Shown here piece by piece: positions 43,116 through 53,100 of a DNA stretch of 64,000 bases. The position numbers and the translations under genes are program-made. The stretch covers positions 5,766,001-5,830,000 of the forward strand of contig NZ_CP036287.1 in NCBI RefSeq assembly GCF_007748095.1. The letters run 5' to 3'. A model generated the notes under the pieces. That model worked only from the letters and a program-made list of their open reading frames with translations, was not told the DNA's origin and made no database searches. The stretch comes from Engelhardtia mirabilis (GTDB lineage Bacteria; Planctomycetota; UBA1135; GCA-002686595). The stretch's first letter is position 1. Each line of letters opens with the position of its first letter.

Positions 43116-44620
43116 TCTCCGAACCTCACCGAGGTGCAGATGCCCCCGCTGCGCCGCGCCAGGTCCTGCCACCGGCGCTCGAGACCGCTGTTCGGGTCGG
43201 TCAAGATCACGTCGAAAGCAACCTGCCGGAAGCGATTGCGCTCGAGCAGCAGTTCCGGGATCAACTTCATGTCCCAATGGGGACCACCGGTCGGCGCTCC
43301 GTCGGTGAGGACGATCAGCGTGTCGACCTCCTCGTCTTCGAGCGCGAGGTCGATGGCGTCCCAGACGTTCCCGCGACCGCGCAGCCGACTTTCCTGGAAC
43401 CACTCCATGGCCGCCGCCAGGTTGCGGCTGGTCGCCTGGACCAGCTTCGACTCCCAGCTCGCGGGCTCGGTGGCGTAGGTCACCAGGTTGATGCGGGAGT
43501 CCTCCGGCAGCAGCTCGAAGAAGCGACGCAGCTCCACCTCGACCAGCGACTTCAGGGGCCGGCCGTCGTCGCCCGATTGCCACATGGACCCGGACATGTC
43601 GATCAGCACGGACATGCGGTCCGACAGCACTGGCAGGCCCGCGAGCTTGGCCACGGTGTCGCCGACCTCGATGTCCCGCTCCTCGCGCTTGGCGCTCCAG
43701 TCCTCGGCCAGCGCCTCGGCGTAGGCCCGCCAGGCCTTGGCGTTGCGACCGATGCCTTCGCCGGTCATGCCCCGCAGGGCCGCCACGATCATCTGCTGCA
43801 GGCGCAGGCGCGGCTCGTTCTCGAGCACGTCCGCGAGGGCCAGCAGCGCCCCGCGATCGCCCTGGGCCTCGAGCCCGCGCGCGGCGGCCCGCCGCAACGC
43901 GAGGGGCCGCTTCTCGTCCAAGAAGGTGAGGATCCGCTCGGGCCCATCCGCCTGACCCAAGGTGCCCAGCGCGATCAGGGCTCCGCACTGCACGGCCTGG
44001 TCCCGATCCCGCAGGGCGTCCTCGATCCGATCGCGGGCCTGGTCGAGCTTCATGGTCGCCGCGGCCACCAGCGCCGCACCTCGCGCCGCCCCGTCCTTCT
44101 CGTTCCGCGCCGCCTTGCCCAACGCGTCTTCCAGCTTGCCCAGCTCCTGCTCGCCCAGGCGACCCGCGAGGGCCAGGCGCTCCACCGACCAGGCCGCCAT
44201 GCGACGCACGGGCGCTTCCTTGTCGGAGAAGGCGCCGCGCAGCTCCGCCGGCTCGACCGTCCGCTCCGCCCGTCCGAACGATTCCACCACCCGCTCGCGC
44301 ACCAACGGGTTCTTCGAACGCAGGGCATCGCGCCCGTGGATCACCTCCAGGACATCCTCGCCCGCAGCCCTGGCCAACTCGAGCTGGGCCCGGTCGGCGA
44401 CCTCCGGCTCCTCGTCGGCCAGACGCTCGACGATCAGCTCCCACGCCTCGACGGTCCCGATGTCCGCCAACTTGGACACGGCCGACCGTCGCTTGCGCTC
44501 GTCAGGCCCGTGAATGTCGTCGACCACGTCCTGGGGCAGCTTGTCGCCGAGGGCCGTCGTGATCAGCAGCAGGCCGGCGCCGGCTGCACGCAGGAAGGGA
44601 AGTAGTGCTCGCATCTGCAT
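43112..44620 (-). CDS. HEAT-repeat protein with C-terminal von Willebrand A domain
   Basis: 502 residues. A hydrophobic N-terminus (MRALLPFLRAAGAGLLLITTALG) is probably a signal sequence. Residues 30-280 form HEAT/armadillo-like repeats (SAVSKLADIGTVEAWELIVERLADEEPEVADRAQLEL and similar units of about 35 residues). The final 180 residues are a VWA domain with an intact metal site, VLIDMSGSMW (DxSxS), and TLIVLTDGAPTGG. The fold suggests a periplasmic or secreted protein-binding role. It overlaps nnrE and lies 49 bp after the nucleotidase gene. Start at 44620 or 44614. Confidence 0.8.
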   Translation of the reverse strand: MQMRALLPFLRAAGAGLLLITTALGDKLPQDVVDDIHGPDERKRRSAVSKLADIGTVEAWELIVERLADEEPEVADRAQLELARAAGEDVLEVIHGRDALRSKNPLVRERVVESFGRAERTVEPAELRGAFSDKEAPVRRMAAWSVERLALAGRLGEQELGKLEDALGKAARNEKDGAARGAALVAAATMKLDQARDRIEDALRDRDQAVQCGALIALGTLGQADGPERILTFLDEKRPLALRRAAARGLEAQGDRGALLALADVLENEPRLRLQQMIVAALRGMTGEGIGRNAKAWRAYAEALAEDWSAKREERDIEVGDTVAKLAGLPVLSDRMSVLIDMSGSMWQSGDDGRPLKSLVEVELRRFFELLPEDSRINLVTYATEPASWESKLVQATSRNLAAAMEWFQESRLRGRGNVWDAIDLALEDEEVDTLIVLTDGAPTGGPHWDMKLIPELLLERNRFRQVAFDVILTDPNSGLERRWQDLARRSGGICTSVRFGD

Positions 44621-44669
44621 GAAGGACGAACGGGCGCGTCCGAGGTTACACGTCACCCGGGATTTCGTC

Positions 44670-46223
44670 TCAAAGTTCGAGATAGCGGTCGTCCGCGGGC
44701 GGGGTGACCGTCCCCCGCTCCGCCAGGTCACGCTCGAGTAGGTCCCGCAGCAGCGTCCCCGTATCGATCCGCGGCACCTCGTGGTCGAACTCGAACAGGC
44801 GATCGCCGCCGTCCGCCAGGAAGGAGTTGGTCGCCACCCGGTACACCCGATCCGGGTCCACCGGTTCGCCGCCAACGGTCAACGCGACCCGCTCGATCAA
44901 GCCCTCCGCGTCCAAGGCGTAGCCGATTCGCATCCCGCTGACCTCCAGCATCGAGCGAGCGACGCCCAGCAGCTTGCCCTCGACGCTCTGCATCAACTCG
45001 GCTCCCGTCAGCTCCAGCACCACCACGGTGTTCGGGAAGGGCAGCAGCTCGAACAGGTCGCGCCGCGTGAGGGGGCCCGGCACGAGCTGCTTGCGGATGC
45101 CTCCGCGGTTGTGGATACCGATCTCGGCGTCCGCGCCGACGCGGAAGACGTCGGCGATCCAGTTCCCGATGGCCATGGAGCGCAGGTTGTCGCCCGGCTC
45201 GATCGGCCCGGCCAGCTGCCCCACGGTCTCGCCCATGGCCTCCTCGGCCGCCGCGGCCAAGCGCTCGACCCGCGCTGCGACCTCGGCGTTGGCAGGTTCA
45301 CCCTCGGGCGCCCGCTCGAGCTCGATCAGTCGCGCGGTCGACTCAAGCACGCGCTTGGTCACGGGATCGATCATCAGGTCCACGCGCCCGACCACCGTGG
45401 CCTTGGAACCGGCCTGCACGATCAGCGTGTCCCCGCTCCGCACGCCGCTGCGAAGGAAGGTGTGCGAGTGACCACCGACTATTAATTGGAGCGAAGGATC
45501 GCACTCGGCCAGGCGCCGGTCGACGGACACGCCGCAGTGGGTCAAGGGGACGATCAGGTCGACCCGATCCGCGAGCTCAGCCTCGGCGCGGGCGAGGGCC
45601 GCGCACTCCTCCTCGAAGACCAGGGTCCGCGACTCGGGGTGGGTGATGAAGGGCGTGCCCTGCTCGACCAGCCCGACGATCCCGATCCGCAGCCCCGCGC
45701 GCTCGATCACGCGCCAGGGCTCGACCCAATCCACGCGGGCGGAGTCGTCGGGCAGGCGCAGGTTGGCGCACACGGCCGGCGGCGCGGCCTCGGTCAGGAT
45801 CCGCCGCAGGGGCGCGAGGCCCAGGTCGAACTCGTGGTTGCCGATCGCCATGGCGTCGTAGCCCACCGCGACCAGGGCCTGGACGAAGGGCAGCCCGGCG
45901 TCGACGGCGCCCTCGGGCGTGCCCTGGAACCAATCGCCGCCGTCGAGGACCAGCACCCCGCGACCGGGGCCGGTGTGCTCGGCGCGCACCTGCTCGATGA
46001 ACTCCGAGACGCGCACGAGCCCGCCGACGTCGACCTTGCGATCCTCGATCCAGGTCGCTGCGCGCGGCAGGGCCTGGCCGTGGACGTCGTTGGTGTGGAG
46101 CACGACCAGGTGGATCGGCTGGGGCGAGTCCTGGGCCGCGGGCGGCGCGGGGGCCGGCACGGCGAGCAGGATCGAAGCCAGGACGAGCAGGAACGAGCGG
46201 GGCGCGAGGCGGGTTGCTTGCAT
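44670..46223 (-). CDS. UshA-like 5'-nucleotidase / bifunctional metallophosphatase
   Basis: 517 residues. A signal peptide (LLVLASILLAVPAPAP) is followed by a metallophosphoesterase domain with the five motifs: VLHTNDVHGQ, VLDGGDWFQG, AIGNHEFDLG, VPLTHCGV and VGGHSHTFL. The 5'-nucleotidase C-terminal domain has NWIADVFRVGADAEIGIHNRGGIR and ADGGDRLFEF. It is exported and hydrolyses nucleotides or nucleotide sugars. The start at 46223 gives the best signal peptide. A 128-bp region separates it from the divergent gene at 46352. Confidence 0.93.
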   Translation of the reverse strand: MQATRLAPRSFLLVLASILLAVPAPAPPAAQDSPQPIHLVVLHTNDVHGQALPRAATWIEDRKVDVGGLVRVSEFIEQVRAEHTGPGRGVLVLDGGDWFQGTPEGAVDAGLPFVQALVAVGYDAMAIGNHEFDLGLAPLRRILTEAAPPAVCANLRLPDDSARVDWVEPWRVIERAGLRIGIVGLVEQGTPFITHPESRTLVFEEECAALARAEAELADRVDLIVPLTHCGVSVDRRLAECDPSLQLIVGGHSHTFLRSGVRSGDTLIVQAGSKATVVGRVDLMIDPVTKRVLESTARLIELERAPEGEPANAEVAARVERLAAAAEEAMGETVGQLAGPIEPGDNLRSMAIGNWIADVFRVGADAEIGIHNRGGIRKQLVPGPLTRRDLFELLPFPNTVVVLELTGAELMQSVEGKLLGVARSMLEVSGMRIGYALDAEGLIERVALTVGGEPVDPDRVYRVATNSFLADGGDRLFEFDHEVPRIDTGTLLRDLLERDLAERGTVTPPADDRYLEL

Positions 46224-46351
46224 GGGAGGGGCGGCGGCGGGGCGCCGGGCGGCCGAGCCTACGCCAGCGGCCTTCGGAATAGGACAGGCGGCCGTACGTG
46301 ACCAAGGGGGTCCGCTCCACCCGCCGCCACCGGCCTCCAATAGGACCTCCC

Positions 46352-47374
46352 GTGCTCCAGATTCTGCTCGCCCTGGCCCTCGCCAACTCGATCCACGCAC
46401 CCCAAGGCGCCGCCAACACGCCACCTCCGCGCCAATTCGACTTCTGGATCGGCGAATGGGCGGTCCACAACCGCCACCTGCAAGAGGACGGCACCTGGTC
46501 GGAGGGCGAGGACACCCGCGCGCGCATCACGCCGGTCTGCGACGGCGCGGCGATCCTCGAGGAGTGGTGCGGCCCCTGGTACGGCAGCTTCCAGAACGGC
46601 TTCTCCCTGCGCGCCTTCGATCCGACCACCGAGCGTTGGAAGCTGGTGTTGTTCTGGACCACGACCGGGCGCGGGGCCTTCGGCTCGCTCGGGGGCCGCT
46701 TCCGCCACGGGCGCGGCGAGTTCTTCGCCGGTTCGCCCCGGGGAACGTGGACGCGCTACAGCTTCTCCGACGCCCTGGCGAACTCCACGCGCTGGGACAG
46801 CGCGACCAGCGTCGACGGCGGTCAGAGCTGGAAGACCGACTGGATCATGGAATTCACGCGCACGCGGACGGCCGGCGAGGTCACCCAGGAGCGGTTGTTC
46901 GAGGAGGATTGGAACGCGGGGCAGGTGGCCCCGGACGCGGCCGCGCGGGAGCTCGACTGGACCCTGGGCGAGTGGAAGGGGCTGGCGGTGCGGCGCGACG
47001 GCGGGGGTGAGGTCGAGTTGCAGGCGCGCTTGCGCGTGCGCCTCTTGAACAAGGACGCCCTGGTGCTCGGCGTGCTCGAGTTGGATCGGGGCGACGAGCA
47101 CGAGGAACGACTGGCCGTGCGCGGCTTCGAGGCCGGCGCTGGGGCCTGGCGCACGTGGCGGCTCGAGAGCGACGACCCGGTCCTGCGCACGGCCCAGCCC
47201 GAGGAGGGAGCCACAGGTCCGACGGCGTGGACCTATCGCCTCGACGAGGCCGGGCAAACCCTGCGTGTCCGCGTCGAGCGCCTGGGAGAGGGTCGGATGC
47301 GCCGGACGGAGACGGTCGCGGACAGCTCGGGCGAGGTGGTCGAGGAGTTGGTCGTCGAGTTGGAGCGAGGCTGA
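46352..47374 (+). CDS. Secreted DUF1579-like two-domain protein
   Basis: 340 residues from the GTG at 46352, which follows AGGA and gives a clean signal peptide (MLQILLALALANSIHA). A GTG at 46298 would add 18 Arg-rich residues. The mature protein opens with FDFWIGEWAVHNR, the signature of DUF1579-type lipocalin-like proteins, with SEGEDTRARITPVCDGAAILEEW and FQNGFSLRAFDPTTERWKLV. A second, weaker similar half begins at ELDWTLGEWKG. Function unknown; probably ligand binding outside the cytoplasm. Confidence 0.7.
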   Translation: MLQILLALALANSIHAPQGAANTPPPRQFDFWIGEWAVHNRHLQEDGTWSEGEDTRARITPVCDGAAILEEWCGPWYGSFQNGFSLRAFDPTTERWKLVLFWTTTGRGAFGSLGGRFRHGRGEFFAGSPRGTWTRYSFSDALANSTRWDSATSVDGGQSWKTDWIMEFTRTRTAGEVTQERLFEEDWNAGQVAPDAAARELDWTLGEWKGLAVRRDGGGEVELQARLRVRLLNKDALVLGVLELDRGDEHEERLAVRGFEAGAGAWRTWRLESDDPVLRTAQPEEGATGPTAWTYRLDEAGQTLRVRVERLGEGRMRRTETVADSSGEVVEELVVELERG

Positions 47375-47722
47375 CCGGGGGATCGGTCGGGCCATCGGGC
47401 AACAGATTCGACGGGCCGCCGGTCGGGCGATCCGTCGGGCTATCGGAAAGACCGAAGTGGGGTCAGGCCTTCGGTCGGGACCTCGAGCGCCACTCGAGCG
47501 CCCCACCGAGCGCCTGCGTCGAGGGGCGTTTCGCCGGCGGATCCCCAGGCCCACCAGCCCCCGCCCCTCCACCCCCGTGGACCTGCTCCAGAGCCCACCG
47601 GTTACACGCCTCTCGGTAACTCGCTCTCGCGGCACGGCACTTGATCTGGCCCGAAGCGCTCCCCAGTGCCCAGGCGCCAGCGCGCCCGGATTCGTCCCAA
47701 CGACCGCGCCCCGAGGAATCCC
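47375..47722. other. Intergenic region with a 12-bp degenerate tandem repeat
   Basis: 348 bp without a convincing gene. At 47385-47444 five 12-bp units are recognisable (GGTCGGGCCATC, GGGCAACAGATT, CGACGGGCCGCC, GGTCGGGCGATC, CGTCGGGCTATC), so the chance frames across it show a 4-residue periodicity. The rest is plain GC-rich sequence upstream of a secreted-protein gene. Confidence 0.5.
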
Positions 47723-48544
47723 ATGTCCGTCCTGCTCCCCTGCCTGATCGCCGTCACACAGATCAGCGCGGCTCCCGTCCTGTCCGTCGAGAACCCCGGC
47801 TTCGGATCCAGTAGCGACCCGTCGACGGGCCCCTGGTTCGGCCTCGCCCTGGGCCAGGACCACGACTTCGTGGTCAGGACCCAGCCTGGCGCGCCCGTGG
47901 TCTTCGTCGCCAGCACCGGGGCGCCGACCGGGCTCGGCTTCGAGGGCCAGCCCCTGGCCGTGGACCTGGCCTCGGCCTTCGTGTTCGGGGCCGCGACGGC
48001 CGACGGCGCCGGCCAGGCGCGCTTGGGGCTCTCGGTGCCCACGACCCTCGGCGTCGGGACGCCCCTGTGGACCCAGGCCGCCGCGATCGACCCGCTCGGC
48101 TTCACGGCCAGCCTGTCCAACGGGCTCGAGCACGAGTTCACCGACCTCGCCTTCAACGTTGTAGTCGAGGGCTTCAAGAGCCAGCACCCGGCCGCCTTCA
48201 CCGCGCCCAGCACCCTCTTGCTCACCGACGACGCCGCCTGGCAGGCCTTCTGGTTCCAGCACAACCCCTTCGTGCCGGCGCCGACCGTCGACTTCACCCG
48301 CGACGTCGTCTATGCCTCGTTCGGCGGGCTGACCCTGTCCTCGGGCTACAGCCACCACGTCGATGCCCTGATTCCGATCGGCGGCGGTGTGCGGGTCGAG
48401 TCGACGCAGTTCACGCCGGGGCTCGGGTGCGCGGTCCTGTTCACCCAGCAGGGGCCGTTCCAGTTCGTGGCCGTGGACCGGGCGGCCGCGGGGGCGACCT
48501 TGGTCAATCAGACGACCCAGACGCAGAAGCCGCCCTGCCCGTGA
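47723..48544 (+). CDS. Secreted protein with PrcB_C-like domain
   Basis: 273 residues from the ATG at 47723, which has GAGG six bases upstream. A short signal peptide (MSVLLPCLIAVTQISAA) leads to a domain resembling the C-terminal region of secreted planctomycete proteins (GFEGQPLAVDLASAFVFGAAT; GTPLWTQAAAIDPLG). The second half resembles the PrcB C-terminal domain: LLTDDAAWQAFWFQH, VDFTRDVVYASFGG, SSGYSHHVDAL and GCAVLFTQQGPFQFVAV. Role unknown; PrcB-type domains are thought to bind proteins at the cell surface. Confidence 0.65.
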   Translation: MSVLLPCLIAVTQISAAPVLSVENPGFGSSSDPSTGPWFGLALGQDHDFVVRTQPGAPVVFVASTGAPTGLGFEGQPLAVDLASAFVFGAATADGAGQARLGLSVPTTLGVGTPLWTQAAAIDPLGFTASLSNGLEHEFTDLAFNVVVEGFKSQHPAAFTAPSTLLLTDDAAWQAFWFQHNPFVPAPTVDFTRDVVYASFGGLTLSSGYSHHVDALIPIGGGVRVESTQFTPGLGCAVLFTQQGPFQFVAVDRAAAGATLVNQTTQTQKPPCP

Positions 48545-48622
48545 GCTGCGGGGGAGTTGCGACCGGACGCGACAGGGGCGGCGTTAGCCTGTTGCCGACC
48601 CGGGTCCCGCATCTCCCCCACC

Positions 48623-49927
48623 ATGACGCCCCCGCTCGTTCGCCGCGCCTACGTCTCCCTGTCCGGTTGGAAGGGCGGCGCCGAAGCCGCGGACCTCGAC
48701 CCGCCGGCGCGGGGCCACCAGCCGCGGAACTTCTTCCTGCACGCCCTGTCCCTGGCCGCGACGAAGACCGGCGACGGGCTGGCCGATCCGAAGTTGGTCT
48801 TGAGCTGGCTGTTGGGAGCGGTCGGCGCGCCCACGGGGCTCGTCGGCCTCTTGGTACCGATCCGCGAAGCGGGGGCACTCCTGCCCCAGCTCGTCATCTC
48901 CGCGCGACTCGATCGCGTGCGGCACCGCAAGTGGACCTGGGCCGCGGGTAGCGCGGTCCAGGGTCTCGCGGTGCTCGGGATGGCGCTGTGCGCGATCACC
49001 CTCGACGGCGTCGCGGCGGGCGTCGCCATCGTCGGCCTGCTGACCGTCTTCGCCCTCGCGCGCAGCGTGGCCTCGGTCACCCTGAAGGACGTCTTCGGCA
49101 AGACCGTGGCCGGCTCGACGCGGGGCGCGGCGTCGGGCCTGTCGACGACGATCTCCTCGACCCTGGTGCTGGGCTTCGGGATCGCCCTGGCGAGCGGGCT
49201 CTTGCCGATCAACGTGGCGACGGTCGCCGGCGCCCTGGCCGTGGCCGGCGTGCTGTGGCTCTTGGGCGCGGGGATGTTCGCGAGCCTCGCGGAGCCGGCG
49301 TCGGAGCATTCCGAGGGCAAGCCCAAGGGCATCCTCGATCAACTCGGCTACCTGCGCGAGGACCCTCAGCTCACGCGCTTCATCGCCGCCCGGGGCCTGA
49401 TGATGGCCACCGCCCTGGCGCCGCCGTACCTGCTGGCCCTCGGCGCCCAATCGACGGAGTCGGGCCTGGGTCAGCTCGGCCCCTTCGTGCTCGCGTCGTC
49501 GCTCGCGGGGCTGCTCAGCAGTTACGTCTGGGGCCGACTCGCAGACCGCTCGAGCCGCCGGGTGCTGATGCTCAGCGGACTCACCGCGGCCCTGCCCCTG
49601 AGCGCCGCCGCCATCCTGGGCTGGACCGGCGTGGTGACCGGCGCTTCGTCCCTCGCCCTGCCGACGCTCTTGTTCGTGCTGATGATCGCCTACCGCGGCG
49701 TCCGCATCGGCCGCAAGATCCACCTGGTCGACATGGCCCCCAAGAACCGCCGCGCGGCCTACACCGCCGTCAGCAACACGCTGGTCGGCGCTCTGCTGGC
49801 CCTCGGCGGGCTGTTCGGACTGGTCGCGCAGTTCGCCGGCGTCGAGACGGTCCTGCTGCTCTTCGCCGCCATGTCCCTGGCCGGCAGCGCGGTGGCGCGG
49901 GGTCTCGACGAGGTGCAGGGCAACTAG
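48623..49927 (+). CDS. Major facilitator superfamily transporter
   Basis: 434 residues with about eleven or twelve hydrophobic segments (SWLLGAVGAPTGLVGLLV; AVLGMALCAITLDGVAAGVAIVG). The MFS loop 2-3 signature is present in altered form (ARLDRVRHRKW), and again between TM8 and TM9 as GRLADRSSRRVLM. An N-terminal cytoplasmic stretch precedes TM1. Substrate unknown; the layout suits drug or metabolite efflux. The ATG at 48623 was chosen over an upstream in-frame start with no family-like sequence. 258 bp with no gene follow. Confidence 0.82.
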   Translation: MTPPLVRRAYVSLSGWKGGAEAADLDPPARGHQPRNFFLHALSLAATKTGDGLADPKLVLSWLLGAVGAPTGLVGLLVPIREAGALLPQLVISARLDRVRHRKWTWAAGSAVQGLAVLGMALCAITLDGVAAGVAIVGLLTVFALARSVASVTLKDVFGKTVAGSTRGAASGLSTTISSTLVLGFGIALASGLLPINVATVAGALAVAGVLWLLGAGMFASLAEPASEHSEGKPKGILDQLGYLREDPQLTRFIAARGLMMATALAPPYLLALGAQSTESGLGQLGPFVLASSLAGLLSSYVWGRLADRSSRRVLMLSGLTAALPLSAAAILGWTGVVTGASSLALPTLLFVLMIAYRGVRIGRKIHLVDMAPKNRRAAYTAVSNTLVGALLALGGLFGLVAQFAGVETVLLLFAAMSLAGSAVARGLDEVQGN

Positions 49928-50185
49928 ATCGACCGCGGTCGCGCGGGGAGGATCGCACGATCTTCAACCACGGAATCGTGCGACCGGCCCTCTCGCCCTG
50001 ACCTTGCACGTAGACGTGCTCGAAACCGCCCAGCTCGGTTGCTACCTGTACTCCGCGGACAGCGGACGCGCAGGCGACCCCTGCGAGTCGTCGAGCGCGC
50101 CGGCGTTCGCAGAGTGCCGGCGGGGGCCGCGAGGCCGCCCCGGCCGATTGCGCTGTTTCGCGCGCGTGCTCACGAACAGTCCGGG

Positions 50186-53100
50186 TCAGGGCGTCCTCGC
50201 GACCCGCAAACCGACGAGAGCGTGAGCGATGTCGGGGAACATGGCGTTGCGCAGCGAGGCGCGAGCGCTCCACGGGTCGTCGATCCAGGATCCACCTCGC
50301 AGCACGTGCATGTCGCCCTGTGCCTCGTCGTCCGCGCTGGCGTCCACTGGCTGGGGACGCGCCGCTAGCTCAGAGTAGAAGTCACTGTCGTATGCCGTGG
50401 AACAGGGCTCCCAGACGTTGCCGAGAAGGTCGTGGAAGCCCCAGGAGTTGGCTCGCTGGGTGCCGACCGGCGCCAGCAGGTCGCGCTCATCTTCGACATC
50501 GAAGGAAGTCCAGTTCCGGAAGCGCGGCTCGGTGGTTCGTGCGGCAAGCCTGCTCGAGGCGCCCGCCGCGACGGAAGCCTCTCCCCACCAATCCTTGCCA
50601 GCGGAGTTGGCGCGGCAGGCGTACTCCCACTCGGACTCCCGCGGGAGCCGGAGGCCGTAGTGCTGGGCGAAGGCCTGGGCATCGTTCCAGGTGATCTGAA
50701 CCACCGGCCAGTCCTTCCCGGTCACATCGACGTCCAGAAGAGGCAAGGGGTCTCTCCAGGTCGCGCCGGGGTCAACGTGCCCTGCGCCGCCCACGCCTGC
50801 GGTGTAACCGCCGGAGTTCCGCTCGGCCTCCGTTGCGTACTCGGCACTGATCACGAAGCGGCCCCACTGCGCGTGCGTCACCTCCGTCTCGGCCAGATAG
50901 AAGGGCTCCGGGACGCGAACTTGGTGGGCAGGCTGCTCGTCGCGGGCGGCCTCTGTGTCATCGCGGGAGGCGCCGCGGAAGTAGGTGCCAGGCGGAACGA
51001 GGAGCATGACGATGCCACTCGCGCGGTCGCGCACCTTCCAGGGCAGACCGGTCGCCTCCATGCGGCGCCGCGCCTCCGCGTCGGTGACCACCTTGGGATC
51101 CGGACGGGCAATGATCAGCTCCGCCCAGGCGGGAACGTACTGAGCCGGCTCGGCCGTTATGGTCTCCCGAGCCGCCTCGCGCAGTGCGGTCAGCTCCACC
51201 GTCAAGCTCGCGATTTCGGCCTCGAGGAGAGCGCTCGACCCCTCGGCCGCGGCGACCAGGTCCCGAAGCTCGTCGACCTGTTCCTCGGCGGACTGCTTCT
51301 GCGCCTCGGTCTGGGAGACGACGCCGTTCAGGCGCGCGACCTCGACCAGCGCGTCGTCGCGATCATCGCGAATGGCGGCGAGCTGCAACGCGAGTTGATC
51401 GCGCTCGCCGGAGATCTTGGCCAAGTCTGTCTCCGTGCTGAAGAGCAACCGTCGAACGCTTTCGAGCTGCTCTCGGAGGGAATCGCGCGCCGACTCCAAA
51501 CCGTCGATGCGTTCCTCGAGGCTCGCGGTCAGAGTGCCGTCGGTCGCCATACGCGCCTCGCGCTCCGACTGCAACTCATTGGTTCGCAGGAAGGCCTCGA
51601 GCTGGAAGCGCAGTTGGCTGAACTCCGTGACCGCGCCAGGGCCGGCAGAGTCGTCGAAGCGCCCGTCTTGCATCAGTTGTTCGGCGTCGGCCTCGCGATC
51701 GGCGATGGCCTGCCATCCGGCCAGCTCTCTCAGGCGTTCGGCCACCCCCTTCTCGAGCCGCCGGTACTCCCCGCGCTTCTCCGCCGCGCGCATGGCCGCG
51801 GCATTGTCCGCGGCGAGCCGGGCCAGGTCCCGCTGGAGCTTCCGCAGACCCGGCCAGGCGGCGCCCAAGTCGGCCGAGTCCACGGTAGCGCCCAGCTCCA
51901 GGTGGCGTTGACTCGCCGCGGCCACGCGCGCGCCGATGGTCGGGCAGTCCTTCTCCCAGGGAGTGCTGGTCAGAATGTCGCCCAGGCTCGCCAGCAGCGG
52001 CTCCGCTGCCTCCAGGTCGTGGCTGAGTTCGAGCGCGCCGCGGCGCGCCTCGACCAGTTCGCGCCGGGCCTCGGCCGCGGCGTTGGCGTCGCCGAGAGTC
52101 AAGCTGCGCTCGAGCGCCAGGGCCAGCTTCTCGATGCGCGCCTTGGCACCCTCCAAGGCGGGATGGTGGAGGTTGGGACGACGCTCGAGCTCGCCGGCCA
52201 GGACGAGATTGGCGCTGTCCTCGACCTCGGCCACCTTGGTCTGGTAGCGACTCCAAAGACTCTGGCCCGTGACCAACAGGCCCAAGATCACAACGACCGC
52301 AACGCTCAAGCTCCAGAAGGTGCGGCGGGAGCGCACTCGATCTTCGAACCAGGTGTCGAGGCGTGCGGCAACCTCGCCCGCCTCGGGCGCCTTGCCGTCG
52401 CCGGGTGACTCGGCGGTGATCAAGGCGTCGACCAGGATCACCGCGAAGCCGCGCGGGACCCCGCGGCCGGTCAAGTCGTTGAGCAGGTCGCGCCGCGGGC
52501 GAGTCATGCGGCTGGTGCCTGCGACCTCGCCCTCCGCTGGCTTTGCGTCGACGCTCCCACCGCCGAGGACCAAGTGACAAACCGCCGCCGCCGCGCGCAG
52601 GTCGTCGCGAGGCTCGGGGCGGCGCCCGTCCAGGACCTCCGGCGCCGTGACCGACTTGGTCCCGCGCCCGCCGTCGACTGAAGTGATCGAGCGACCATCG
52701 CTGCCGATCGGACCGGCCACACCGAAATCGATGAAGCGCAGCTGCCCCTTGCCGTCGACCAGGATGTTGTTGTGGGACAGGTCGGCCCACAGCACTCCGC
52801 TGGCGTGCAGCGACGCTACCTTGTGCAGGAGCTGGCGGCACAGGCGCAGGCGCTGTTCCAGGGTCGGATTCTGGCGCTTGAGGTAATCGCGCAGGCTGCG
52901 GGCCTCGATGTACTCGAGGACCAGCATGGGCTGGTAGGTATTGCGCGGGTCCTCGAGGTAGCCGTCGTAGCGCACCACGCTGGCCGGCAGGTTCGATCGG
53001 CCCAGGACCTGGTTCTCACGCAGGTACTGGCGATAGGAGCGGTCGTCGAGCGGATCGAGGACCACCTTGAGCGCCAGGTGGCGACGGCCCCGCCGATCGT

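Noticed and set aside
47666..47722. N-terminal extension of the PrcB_C-like protein
   Set aside because: The ATG at 47723 has a good GAGG ribosome-binding site and starts a signal peptide.
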